Of a stretch of DNA of 17,986 nt, positions 1-6,656 are shown one piece after another. This DNA is from Acidobacteria bacterium UBA2994 (GTDB taxonomy: Bacteria; Acidobacteriota; Vicinamibacteria; Vicinamibacterales; UBA8438). The position numbers and the translations under genes were made by a program. The notes beneath the pieces are model-generated. The model had not been told where the DNA came from, ran no database searches, and saw only the letters and a program-made list of their open reading frames with translations. Every line of letters starts with the position of its first letter. Within the stretch, counting starts at the first letter, position 1. The stretch is taken from contig DEAA01000031.1 of the NCBI GenBank assembly GCA_002346545.1, forward strand, positions 10,243-28,228, given 5' to 3'.

Positions 1-43
1 GCCGGTCATCATGACCGTTACCGTCAATTTCCAGCTGCGTTAG
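1..43 (+). CDS. tonB: TonB-family energy transducer, C-terminal end only (partial)
   Basis: Only the final 13 codons lie in the window. Read from base 2 they give PVIMTVTVNFQLR and then a TAG stop at 41-43. This tail matches the last beta strand of the TonB C-terminal domain (alternating V/T/F residues ending in a short polar tail), which contacts the TonB box of outer-membrane receptors. The gene sits 92 bp upstream of exbB on the same strand, the expected partner for a TonB protein. The call therefore rests on a short but characteristic tail plus the neighbourhood; a TonB-like fusion protein cannot be excluded. The start lies outside the window. Confidence 0.65.
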   Translation, partial: PVIMTVTVNFQLR

Positions 44-135
44 AACATGTTTGAAATTGTGGGCGGCGGGCGTCGGGACTCGGCATGACGAGCTTCGGCC
101 GCGCGGCCAACTGAACCACGTAGGAGGATTGAGCG

Positions 136-819
136 ATGCATACTGGTGGAATCGACTTTATTGAGATGTGGGAGCAGATGGGAATCAGCGTCAAGCTCCT
201 GATGGGACTCCTTGCGCTGATGTCGATGTGGTCGATGGGCATCTTCTTCGAGAGGCTGTTCACGTTTGTCCAGGCCGGCAAGCAGTCCAAGCTGTTCGCT
301 CCCCAGGTGGCGAAGCACCTGAAGGACGGTCGGCTCAAGGACGCCATCGCGGTGTCGCAGTCCAAGAACTACAAGTACAGCCACCTTGGGAAAGTCGTTC
401 TGGCCGGGCTGCAGGAGTACCAGTTCCAGAAGGACACTGGTGTAGAGCTGAGCCGTGACGACGTGGTGGACAGTGTGCACCGCGCCATCCAGCGCGCTGG
501 TGCGTTGACCGCTGCCGACCTCAAGAAGGGTATGGGGTCGCTGGCCACCATCGGCGCCACCGCCGTGTTCGTCGGGCTGCTGGCGACCACCATCGGCGTC
601 ATCAACGCGTTCCAAGGCATCGCGGCCACCGGGTCCGGTGGTCTGGGCGCGGTTTCCGCCGGTATCTCCGAAGCGCTGGTCGGCACCGCGGTTGGTTTGT
701 TCGTGGCCATCCCCGCCGTGTGGTTCTTCAACTTCCTTACCTCGAAGATCGAGTTCTTCAACGTCGAGATGGACAACTCGTCGTCCGAGCTCGTCGACTA
801 CTTCATTAAGAAGGGCTAA
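136..819 (+). CDS. exbB: ExbB/TolQ/MotA-family proton channel subunit
   Basis: This 227-residue inner-membrane protein is the pentameric scaffold of the Ton (or Tol) motor, which with ExbD converts proton flow into force on TonB. Three hydrophobic segments are visible at about residues 17-40, 136-158 and 178-202. The large cytoplasmic stretch between the first and second is the topology expected for the family. The last two segments hold the Gly/Ala/Thr-rich MotA_ExbB pattern (GSLATIGATAVFVGLLATTIG, then GISEALVGTAVGLFVAIPA). The ATG at 136 is preceded by a strong Shine-Dalgarno (AGGAGG, about 122-127), which fixes the start. It follows tonB and precedes two exbD genes, which favours ExbB over TolQ. 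It ends with tandem stops (TAA TAG). Confidence 0.93.
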   Translation: MHTGGIDFIEMWEQMGISVKLLMGLLALMSMWSMGIFFERLFTFVQAGKQSKLFAPQVAKHLKDGRLKDAIAVSQSKNYKYSHLGKVVLAGLQEYQFQKDTGVELSRDDVVDSVHRAIQRAGALTAADLKKGMGSLATIGATAVFVGLLATTIGVINAFQGIAATGSGGLGAVSAGISEALVGTAVGLFVAIPAVWFFNFLTSKIEFFNVEMDNSSSELVDYFIKKG

Positions 820-831
820 TAGTCGATTTGT

Positions 832-863
832 GGGCGGTCCGGCGCAGGTGCGCCGGACCGCCC
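832..863 (+). promoter_or_regulatory. Perfect 15-bp intercistronic hairpin between exbB and exbD
   Basis: Bases 832-846 (GGGCGGTCCGGCGCA) are the exact reverse complement of 849-863, leaving a 2-nt nominal loop (the top pairs would open to a larger loop). The hairpin begins 12 nt after the exbB stop and ends 34 nt before the exbD start. No T tract follows, so it is not a classical intrinsic terminator. Likely roles are protection of the upstream exbB mRNA end or partial attenuation between exbB and exbD. The core GCGGTCCGGC recurs in the hairpin at 2797-2824. Confidence 0.7.
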
Positions 864-897
864 CAGTCGGGTCCGGAAGAGTTGAGGAGGCATACCT

Positions 898-1344
898 ATG
901 GGAATGCAAGTAGGCGAAGACAAGGGTGGGATGAATCATGAGATCAACATCACTCCGCTTGCGGACGTGATGCTGGTGCTTCTGATCATCGTCATGCTTA
1001 TCGCGCCGCTGATCCAGAAGGGCGTCGATGTGAGGCTGCCCGAGGCTGCCAACACCACCGACAAGCCGGAGAACGACGGTCAGACCATCCTGGCGGTCAC
1101 GGCCAGCGGTGAATATTTCGTCGAAAACCTCCAGGTGGCCGAAAGCGACGTGCTGCAGGCGGTTCGAGACGCACTCGACCGCAAGTTGGAGCGCGTCATC
1201 CTGATCAAGGCAGACCAGGACGCCAGCTATTCGACTGTCATGACCTTGCTCGACCAAATGCAAAGAGCTGGTATCGAGGACATCGGTCTGGTGACCGAGC
1301 GCAAGGTCGGGAGCGGTGGCGTGGCTGCCGCGGGGGGCGAGTAG
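898..1344 (+). CDS. exbD: ExbD/TolR-family biopolymer transport protein (first copy)
   Basis: This 148-residue subunit of the Ton motor has one transmembrane helix and a periplasmic domain. After a short cytoplasmic N-terminus it shows the family signature INITPLADVMLVLL at residues 17-30. Asp23 sits at the cytoplasmic edge of the helix (about 22-38) and is the residue expected to carry protons through the ExbB pore. The periplasmic part ends with the usual pattern of a strand followed by an MTLLDQMQRAGIEDIGLVTE helix-strand. The ATG at 898 has a good Shine-Dalgarno (GAGGAGG, about 884-890); an in-frame ATG at 904 is a possible alternative. It is cotranscribed with exbB upstream and lies 3 nt before a second exbD. 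Two exbD copies are usual in some phyla, where they may form heteromers. Confidence 0.92.
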   Translation: MGMQVGEDKGGMNHEINITPLADVMLVLLIIVMLIAPLIQKGVDVRLPEAANTTDKPENDGQTILAVTASGEYFVENLQVAESDVLQAVRDALDRKLERVILIKADQDASYSTVMTLLDQMQRAGIEDIGLVTERKVGSGGVAAAGGE

Positions 1345-1347
1345 CCG

Positions 1348-1809
1348 ATGGCCAAGAAACACCACGGCGCGGACAAGGTTGTCACCGCCAAGCAGGCTAA
1401 GTCGCAGGCTGACATTAACATCACGCCGTTCATTGACGTGTTGCTGGTGCTGATCGTCATCTTCCTCGCGGCGTTACCACTGTCGCAGCGCGGGCTCGAC
1501 ATCAACCTGCCGCTCGAGACACGAGGGGCCGCCGGGTCGCAGTCCGACGGCAGTCAGATCGTGTTGCAGTACACGGCTGATCGGGTCATTACCGTGAACC
1601 AGCAACCGATCCCGCTACAGCAGCTCGAATCTCGTCTCCGCGAAATCTTCGAACCGCGGCGTGAGAAGACGATGTTCATCGCCGGGGCCGGGAATCTGCG
1701 GTACGGCGAGATCATCGAGGTGATCGATGCCGCTAAGGGTGCCGGCGTGACGAAGGTCGGGATTGTGACCGAGGCCATGCGGCGTGCCGGCGGCGCCGAT
1801 GCGCTTTAG
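1348..1809 (+). CDS. exbD: ExbD/TolR-family biopolymer transport protein (second copy)
   Basis: This is a 153-residue paralogue of the preceding gene with the same architecture. It has a lysine-rich cytoplasmic N-terminus (residues 1-20), the signature INITPFIDVLLVLIVIFL with the protonatable Asp30, one helix at about 30-46, then a periplasmic domain ending in a VIDAAKGAGVTKVGIVTE helix-strand. It starts 3 nt after the first exbD stop, so the two are probably made in a coupled way. The N-terminal tail differs strongly from that of the first copy (AKKHHGADKVVTAKQAKSQ), so the two are diverged paralogues rather than a recent duplication. The likely role is as the second member of a mixed ExbD dimer inside the ExbB pentamer; that role is inferred from adjacency. 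Confidence 0.92.
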   Translation: MAKKHHGADKVVTAKQAKSQADINITPFIDVLLVLIVIFLAALPLSQRGLDINLPLETRGAAGSQSDGSQIVLQYTADRVITVNQQPIPLQQLESRLREIFEPRREKTMFIAGAGNLRYGEIIEVIDAAKGAGVTKVGIVTEAMRRAGGADAL

Positions 1810-1818
1810 GGGGACGAC

Positions 1819-2766
1819 ATGAAGAGCATGGGATACGGAAGCCGTTTGGCGCTGGTGGGCGTCATCGCTCTGGCGACCACGGCCTGCGGCAGCCTCGAGC
1901 GCCTCAGGGCGTTGCGTGTGGTCAAGGACGCCCACACCCAGTATCAGCGCGGCGATTACGAGCAGGCGATCGAGCTGTATGGTGAGGTCCTGGCGAACGA
2001 CCCGGACATGGTCGACGTCTATTTCTACCTGGGAAATAGCTACGACCAGCTCTATCGTCCTTCGCAGCGCGGCGAGCGTGAGAACGACCAGATGCTCGAA
2101 CTGGCCATCGACAACTACATCACGGCTCACGATCGGCAGCCCAATCCGATACTGCGCACACTGGCTATGCAGTATCTGATTGCGGCCTTCGGTCCAGACA
2201 AGGCTAACGAGCCAGGCAAGTCTGAGCCGGTGATGCGGCAGCTGATTGCTGAGGACCCGGAGAATCCGGACACCTACTTCCAGCTGGCGAAGCTGTATGA
2301 GGATTCCGGCCTCTATGAGGAGTCTGAGGAGATCCTCATGCAGGTGCTCGACATGCGCCGCGACGACCCCGCCGTGCACATGCAGTTGGCCGGGTTCTAC
2401 GATCGGAACGAGAACTTCGAGAAGACGATCGAGTCACTCAAGGCACGGGCCGCGATCGAGAGTGACAATCCTGAGGCGTTCTACACGATCGGGACCTTCT
2501 ACTGGCAAAAGGCGTTTCGCGATTTCCGTCTGAGCGATGACGAAGAGATGGAGTACGTCATGCTCGGGCTTGATGAGCTCGAGAAGGCGCTGGAGATCAA
2601 CGCCGACTATGTCGAGGCGATCACCTACAAGAACATCCTTATGCGTCTGCAGGCGAACCTAACCGACGATATCGACGAGCGTGAAGCCCTCATCGAAGAG
2701 GCAGACGTGCTTCGCGATCGTGCGGAGGAACTGCTCGAGCAGCAGCGCTCCGGCGCGGCTGGCTAG
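1819..2766 (+). CDS. TPR-repeat protein, probable lipoprotein, of the Ton cluster
   Basis: This 315-residue protein is made mostly of tetratricopeptide-like helical pairs, which usually mediate protein-protein contacts. Residues 1-22 form a signal (MKSMGYGSR, a hydrophobic stretch, then ATTA) followed by Cys23, which fits lipoprotein processing, although the -3 residue is Thr rather than the preferred Leu. TPR-like units are visible at about 36-78 (YQRGDYEQAIELYGEVLAND), 150-182 (YFQLAKLYEDSGLYEESEEI), 186-216 and 217-262. The C-terminal 30 residues are acidic and probably helical. It starts 9 nt after the second exbD and is the last gene before a terminator-like hairpin, so it belongs to the Ton operon. 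A scaffold or receptor-assembly role at the inner face of the periplasm or outer membrane is inference; its exact function is unknown. Confidence 0.85.
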   Translation: MKSMGYGSRLALVGVIALATTACGSLERLRALRVVKDAHTQYQRGDYEQAIELYGEVLANDPDMVDVYFYLGNSYDQLYRPSQRGERENDQMLELAIDNYITAHDRQPNPILRTLAMQYLIAAFGPDKANEPGKSEPVMRQLIAEDPENPDTYFQLAKLYEDSGLYEESEEILMQVLDMRRDDPAVHMQLAGFYDRNENFEKTIESLKARAAIESDNPEAFYTIGTFYWQKAFRDFRLSDDEEMEYVMLGLDELEKALEINADYVEAITYKNILMRLQANLTDDIDEREALIEEADVLRDRAEELLEQQRSGAAG

Positions 2767-2796
2767 CTTCTTTCCTGATCGTAACGGTTCCTGGTT

Positions 2797-2827
2797 GGGC
2801 CGGGCCGCGGATGCGGTCCGGCCCTTT
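2797..2827 (+). terminator. Intrinsic terminator-like hairpin after the tonB-exbBD-TPR cluster
   Basis: A 12-bp stem (2797-2808 against 2813-2824, one G-T wobble) closes a GGAT loop and is followed by only three T residues, then CGC. It lies 30 nt after the TPR stop and 19 nt before the rel start, which suits the end of the Ton operon. The short T run makes efficient Rho-independent termination uncertain. Confidence 0.6.
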
Positions 2828-2832
2828 CGCTG

Positions 2833-2838
2833 TACCCT
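2833..2838 (+). promoter_or_regulatory. Candidate -10 hexamer (TACCCT) for a leaderless rel transcript
   Basis: TACCCT fits the TANNNT core of a sigma-70-type -10 element and lies exactly 7 nt before the rel ATG at 2846. Transcription from it would begin at or very near the start codon. No Shine-Dalgarno is visible before that ATG, which agrees with a leaderless message. No convincing -35 is seen; that position falls in the terminator stem. Confidence 0.35.
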
Positions 2839-2845
2839 ACCTCTG

Positions 2846-4996
2846 ATGATCAGCTTCGAGCGTCTGGCGGACAAGGCCAAGGCGTCGCACCCGGACGCCG
2901 ATACCGATCTGCTACGACGTGCGTACGACTTCTCGGCGATTGAGCATGCCGGCCAGACTCGGCGGTCGGGTGAGCCCTATCTCACCCATCCGCTCGAGGT
3001 GGCCTCACTCGTTGCCGACATGCGTATGGATGACGTGGCCATTGCCGCCGGGCTGCTCCACGACGTGGTTGAAGACACTCTGACCTCGATCGACCGTGTG
3101 GAGGAGCTGTTCGGGGCGGAGGTGGCGCACGTCGTCGAGGGGGTCACCAAGATCAGCACCATTCCGTTCTCCTCCAGTGAAGAGCGGCAGGCGGAGAACT
3201 TTCGCAAGATGCTGCTTGCGATGGTGGATGACATCCGCGTCATCTTGGTCAAGTTGGCGGACCGGCTGCACAACATGCGCACGCTGGACCATATGCCAGA
3301 GGATCGGCGTTTCAAGACCGCGCAGGAGACCCTCGACATCTACGCGCCGATTGCGCATCGCCTCGGGATGAAGAAGGTGAAGAACGAGCTGGAGGAACTG
3401 GCGTTCAAGCACCTGGACCCGAAGGCATACGAGACTACCCGGGCGTGGGTCGAACGCCGGCGGCGCGCGACCCAGAATGTGGTGACCGAGCTGCGCCGGA
3501 CGCTGGAACGGACGCTAACTGAGGCGCAGGTGCCCGTCGAGCGTATCGAGTCACGTATCAAACGGCTCTACGGCATCCACCAGAAGATCAAGCGTCAGCG
3601 GATCTCACTGGAACAGGTCTACGACCTGATCGCGCTGCGGGTCATCGCCGAGTCGGAGCGGGACTGTTACGCGGCGCTGGGTATCATCCACCAGACCTGG
3701 TCACCGGTGCCCGGGCGATTCAAGGACTTCATCGCGATGCCGCGCGCTAATGGCTACCAGTCGCTACACACATCGGTGGTTAGCGAGCAAGGCGTGCCGT
3801 TCGAGGTACAGATCCGTACGGTGGCCATGCACGCCGTCGCGGAGGAGGGTATTGCCGCGCACTGGAAGTACAAAGAGGGCCGGGTGGGCGTGAAGCCGGA
3901 CGAGCAGCACTTCGCTTGGCTCCGTCAGCTTTTGGAGTGGCAACAGGAGGTGCGAGACCCGGGCGAGTTCATCCACAACCTGAAGGTCGATCTGTACCCG
4001 GAAGAGGTCTACATCTTCACGCCGAAGGGCGAGGTCAAGGCGCTGCCACGGGGAGCGACGCCGATCGACTTTGCGTACACAATCCACACAGACGTCGGTC
4101 ACCAGTGCGTCGGCGCTCGGGTCAATGGCCGGATGGTGCCAGTTCGGACCCGGCTCGCGAGCGGTGACATCGTCGAGGTGGTGACGGCTTCCGGACATAC
4201 GCCAAGTCGCGACTGGCTCAACATCGTCGTGACGTCACGCGCCCGTAACAAGATCAAGCACTTCATCCACGCGGAAGAGAAGGTGCGAGCCGTGGAACTG
4301 GGCCGCAAGCTCTTCGACAAGGAGCTCCGTCGGTTCGATGTGAGCGAGAAAGGGGTACTCGAACCGGAGCTTGTGGGCCGGGTCGCTGGCGAGTTCGGTG
4401 CTCAGAAGGAAGATGACCTGTTCGCGGCAATCGGCTACGGCAAGCTACCGGCGCGGTCGGTCCTCGCCAAGCTCGTGCCAAAGCAGCTCGAAGAGAAGTC
4501 TGGTACCCCGTCCATCGGCACCGTGGTACGCCGGATGCTCCGGCGGGGCGAGGACAAGGTCACGGTCAAGGGGTTCGACGACCTGCTCGTATTCCGCGCT
4601 CGCTGCTGCAATCCGATTCGAGGCGAGAAGATCGTGGGCTATGTTACGCGGGGCAAAGGGGTTTCAGTCCACGCGGCGCGGTGCCCCAATGTGCTCAATT
4701 TGCTCTACGACCCAGAACGTCGCATCGAAGTGGTCTGGGACAAAACGGGTGATGCTGCCGGTTTCGTGGTGATGCTCAGTATCCAAGTCGAGGACCGCCA
4801 GGGCATTCTGGCCGATGTCACCACGAAGATCGCAGGCCTGAAGACCAACATGCTGAAGGTTGAGGCCACCACCAGCGATCTCCAAGGTCGGATCGTGGTC
4901 ACCATGGAGATCGCCGACTTCAAGCACCTGCAACGGATTGTTAAGGTAATCCGCGGCGTGCGGGGCGTCGTCGAAGTCGATCGGATGATGCGGTAG
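2846..4996 (+). CDS. rel: Bifunctional (p)ppGpp synthetase/hydrolase, Rel/SpoT type
   Basis: This 716-residue enzyme makes and degrades the alarmone (p)ppGpp. Domains in order: an HD hydrolase (about 20-170) with His48 and the HDxxED motif at 72-77, all intact; a synthetase (about 230-345) with the conserved Asp260 and the RFKD motif at 291-294, which is the RxKD signature of bifunctional Rel/SpoT rather than the ExDD of RelA; a TGS domain (about 386-450); a zinc-finger/RIS region with CC at 587-588, His609 and Cys613; and a C-terminal ACT domain (about 640-716). With the hydrolase residues intact it is probably the main long alarmone enzyme of the organism. The frame is open further upstream to 2681, inside the TPR gene, but homology begins at the ATG at 2846. 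It is convergent with ridA, only 14 bp away. A DksA-like protein is encoded about 2 kb downstream. Confidence 0.95.
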   Translation: MISFERLADKAKASHPDADTDLLRRAYDFSAIEHAGQTRRSGEPYLTHPLEVASLVADMRMDDVAIAAGLLHDVVEDTLTSIDRVEELFGAEVAHVVEGVTKISTIPFSSSEERQAENFRKMLLAMVDDIRVILVKLADRLHNMRTLDHMPEDRRFKTAQETLDIYAPIAHRLGMKKVKNELEELAFKHLDPKAYETTRAWVERRRRATQNVVTELRRTLERTLTEAQVPVERIESRIKRLYGIHQKIKRQRISLEQVYDLIALRVIAESERDCYAALGIIHQTWSPVPGRFKDFIAMPRANGYQSLHTSVVSEQGVPFEVQIRTVAMHAVAEEGIAAHWKYKEGRVGVKPDEQHFAWLRQLLEWQQEVRDPGEFIHNLKVDLYPEEVYIFTPKGEVKALPRGATPIDFAYTIHTDVGHQCVGARVNGRMVPVRTRLASGDIVEVVTASGHTPSRDWLNIVVTSRARNKIKHFIHAEEKVRAVELGRKLFDKELRRFDVSEKGVLEPELVGRVAGEFGAQKEDDLFAAIGYGKLPARSVLAKLVPKQLEEKSGTPSIGTVVRRMLRRGEDKVTVKGFDDLLVFRARCCNPIRGEKIVGYVTRGKGVSVHAARCPNVLNLLYDPERRIEVVWDKTGDAAGFVVMLSIQVEDRQGILADVTTKIAGLKTNMLKVEATTSDLQGRIVVTMEIADFKHLQRIVKVIRGVRGVVEVDRMMR

Positions 4997-5010
4997 GCGG
5001 GACGGCGCTG

Positions 5011-5391
5011 CTAGCCGAGATGCGCGATGGCGTCGATCTCGACGCCAACCCCCTTGGGCAGGGCCGCCACCTGTACGGTGGCGCGAGTCGGCTGTGGATA
5101 TCCGAAGTAGCTGCCGTAGACCTCGTTGACCTGGCCGAAGTTCCTCAGATCAGTGAGGAAGATCGTGGTACGGACGACCTGGCTGAAGTCAGCGCCCGCG
5201 GCCCGGAGGATTGCTTCCAAGTTGTCCATGACCCTTTTGGTCTGGGTCGCGATGTCCCCGTCGACGACTTCGCCTGTGGCGGGGTCAAGTGGGATCTGAC
5301 CGGAGATGAAGAGCATCGGACCGGCCCGTACGGCCTGCGAGTAGGGCCCGATCGCGGGTGGAGCTTCCTCGGTTCGAATGGCGGAGGGCAC
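5011..5391 (-). CDS. ridA: RidA family reactive enamine/imine deaminase
   Basis: This 126-residue protein of the YjgF/YER057c/UK114 family hydrolyses reactive 2-aminoacrylate and related enamines released by PLP enzymes, protecting the cell from damage. The family signature APPAIGPYSQAV is at residues 10-21. The C-terminal signature PTRATVQVAALPKGVGVEIDAIA holds the substrate-carboxylate arginine Arg103 and Glu118, the residues expected of an active RidA rather than an inactive paralogue. A GTG at 5391 is chosen as the start because it gives the canonical length and N-terminus; the ATG at 5442 would add 17 unrelated residues and overlap rpmB. No clear Shine-Dalgarno is seen. It lies 14 bp after rpmB and is probably cotranscribed with it. 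Confidence 0.9.
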   Translation of the reverse strand: MPSAIRTEEAPPAIGPYSQAVRAGPMLFISGQIPLDPATGEVVDGDIATQTKRVMDNLEAILRAAGADFSQVVRTTIFLTDLRNFGQVNEVYGSYFGYPQPTRATVQVAALPKGVGVEIDAIAHLG

Positions 5392-5405
5392 GGGGACGCC
5401 CGGAA

Positions 5406-5597
5406 TCAGGCGGCCTTGACCACCTTGTTGGAACGGATGCAACGGGTGCAGACCCGGATCCGCTTGACGCCGCCGTTCACGACGGCCTTGACCCGCTGTA
5501 TGTTCGCCTGGAACCGCCGGAGGGTCACGTTGTGGGCGTGACTGACATTTCGCCCCGCGGCCGGTCCCTTTCCACAGATCTCACAACGCTTCGCCAT
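5406..5597 (-). CDS. rpmB: 50S ribosomal protein bL28, zinc-binding (C+) form
   Basis: This 63-residue small basic protein of the large ribosomal subunit has the typical opening MAKRCEICGKGP and the NVSHAHNVTLRRFQANIQ core of L28. Two CxxC pairs (Cys5/Cys8 and Cys50/Cys53) are intact, so this is the zinc-binding C+ form. Many bacteria also carry a Cys-free copy that replaces it when zinc is scarce; none is seen here. The ATG at 5597 follows a purine-rich stretch (AGAGAGAG) that can serve as a weak ribosome binding site. The 5' leader would be about 26 nt from the promoter at 5630-5638. ridA lies 14 bp downstream on the same strand. Confidence 0.95.
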   Translation of the reverse strand: MAKRCEICGKGPAAGRNVSHAHNVTLRRFQANIQRVKAVVNGGVKRIRVCTRCIRSNKVVKAA

Positions 5598-5629
5598 GAC
5601 TACTCTCTCTGTCGAGGTCCAAACGTCAA

Positions 5630-5638
5630 ATTATATCA
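5630..5638 (-). promoter_or_regulatory. Extended -10 promoter (TGATATAAT) for rpmB-ridA
   Basis: On the minus strand, TGATATAAT is a perfect extended -10 (TGnTATAAT). It stands alone in the 51-bp gap between the stop of the upstream gene and the rpmB ATG. The predicted transcript start is near 5623. No good -35 is present at 16-18 bp, which an extended -10 can tolerate. Confidence 0.7.
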
Positions 5639-5648
5639 GAGACAGCCG

Positions 5649-6329
5649 TCAGGGGATGATCAACGACGGCCGGTCGTCGTCCGCCGAAGGCGCTGGATCG
5701 CCTTCGGCCGGGGTCGCGGAAGCGCCTTGTCCCGGCGAGGGAAGCAGAAGCCGGCCCACGAGATCGAGATAGGCGCGGTCGCCGCCTTCCAGGACGGTCT
5801 TGGCCTCCGAGGCGGCCCGTTCTATCCGCCTCAGGATTTCAACGAGGTCGCTTTCTCTAGCGACCGGACCGCGTCCGTCTTGGCCCTCGAGGAGCGGCTT
5901 TAACTCGCGGGCGAGCTGCTCCGCGGGAAGCGTGGTAGCGCGATGCTCATAGATGATTCCCTTGCTTGCGGTCTCGTAGGTGGAGGCGAGCGACTGCGCC
6001 GTGTCCCTGATGACCCCGTCGTCCACCGAGAACTCGCCGGACTGGGCAAGCCGATGCAGCGTGGCCTGAACCAGGAAGAATAGCTGGTACTGTCGCTGGC
6101 CCAACCCGGAGATGATAGGGAGCAGGAACCGTGTGTCACGCTCTTGCTGGCGCTGCACGACCGCCGGAGGGTGTGTCTGGGCGGACACAAGATACGAGCA
6201 GTCTGACGGGCATTGGATCTCGATTAGCCGTTTGGAACCGCAGCAGGCGGCACAGATCTGTGCGCCGATGGCCGGGCAGGAACGCTTGCCGCGCCGTTTC
6301 TCGCACAATGGACAGGTTCGAGATGCCAT
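5649..6329 (-). CDS. Conserved Cys-rich (zinc-ribbon-like) protein of unknown function
   Basis: This 226-residue protein is of unknown function. Its first 50 residues contain eight cysteines: Cys6/Cys9 (CPLC), Cys18, then Cys26/29/30 (CAACC), Cys40 and Cys44 (CPSDC). The pattern suggests two zinc-binding knuckles. The pattern CPxxC, CPAIG, ICxxCCG, IxCPxDCxYL resembles a hypothetical family I recall from Acidobacteriota genomes. Residues 75-200 are predicted mostly helical, with no catalytic motif I recognise; residues 201-226 are a low-complexity Pro/Ala/Asp tail. The ATG at 6329 is chosen because the Cys motif starts right after it. The frame stays open to 6557, but that extension looks like non-coding sequence. 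No good Shine-Dalgarno was found. RNA or protein binding is plausible, but this is not shown. Confidence 0.75.
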   Translation of the reverse strand: MASRTCPLCEKRRGKRSCPAIGAQICAACCGSKRLIEIQCPSDCSYLVSAQTHPPAVVQRQQERDTRFLLPIISGLGQRQYQLFFLVQATLHRLAQSGEFSVDDGVIRDTAQSLASTYETASKGIIYEHRATTLPAEQLARELKPLLEGQDGRGPVARESDLVEILRRIERAASEAKTVLEGGDRAYLDLVGRLLLPSPGQGASATPAEGDPAPSADDDRPSLIIP

Positions 6330-6541
6330 GATCGTTATCCGGGTGGCAGCTTTGCACACGCCCGGGCCACCGGTCAATCGATCCCGCGGTAGCGGCCTGG
6401 CAGGCGAGTCGAGTCTAGAGGTCGTCAATCCGCTAGGAGACAACACCACCGGAGAGGGCATGTCCACTTTGGGTGACGCGCAAGACGGAAGAAATCTGAA
6501 ACTGAACCCAAAGCTTCGTCGTCTAATGAATTGACAAGGAA

Positions 6542-6566
6542 TGGCGGAGGGAAACACTCGCCGCCA
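6542..6566 (+). other. Hairpin in the intergenic region (TGGCGG/CCGCCA stem)
   Basis: A 6-bp stem TGGCGG/CCGCCA is followed by an A-G mismatch and three more pairs (one G-T) around an AAACA loop. It starts 5 nt after the TTGACA at 6531-6536. No T run follows. Its function is unknown. Confidence 0.45.
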
Positions 6567-6630
6567 GACCTAGCGCGTAAAGCTCAGTAAATGAGTCAGA
6601 TAGCGTTGGCTCGGTCGGGCGAGTGAGACC

Positions 6631-6656
6631 CCTGAGGGCCATTCATAACCCTCAGG
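6631..6656 (+). other. Perfect 8-bp hairpin with 10-nt loop
   Basis: CCTGAGGG at 6631-6638 is the reverse complement of CCCTCAGG at 6649-6656, around the AT-rich loop CCATTCATAA. There is no T tract on either strand, so it is not a standard terminator. It could be an operator-like inverted repeat or a structured part of the dksA leader. Confidence 0.5.

Noticed and set aside
40..1365. A 441-codon open frame on the minus strand across exbB and exbD
   Set aside because: It is antisense to exbB and the first exbD, which have clear homology and ribosome binding sites. Its translation is His/Arg/Leu-rich with no domain, as expected for a GC-rich shadow frame.
2681..2845. Upstream extension of rel by 55 codons
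   Set aside because: It runs inside the TPR gene and across the terminator-like hairpin; Rel homology starts at the ATG at 2846.
6330..6557. N-terminal extension of the Cys-rich protein by 76 codons
   Set aside because: The extension has no domain-like pattern and no ribosome binding site, and the conserved Cys block begins right after the ATG at 6329.
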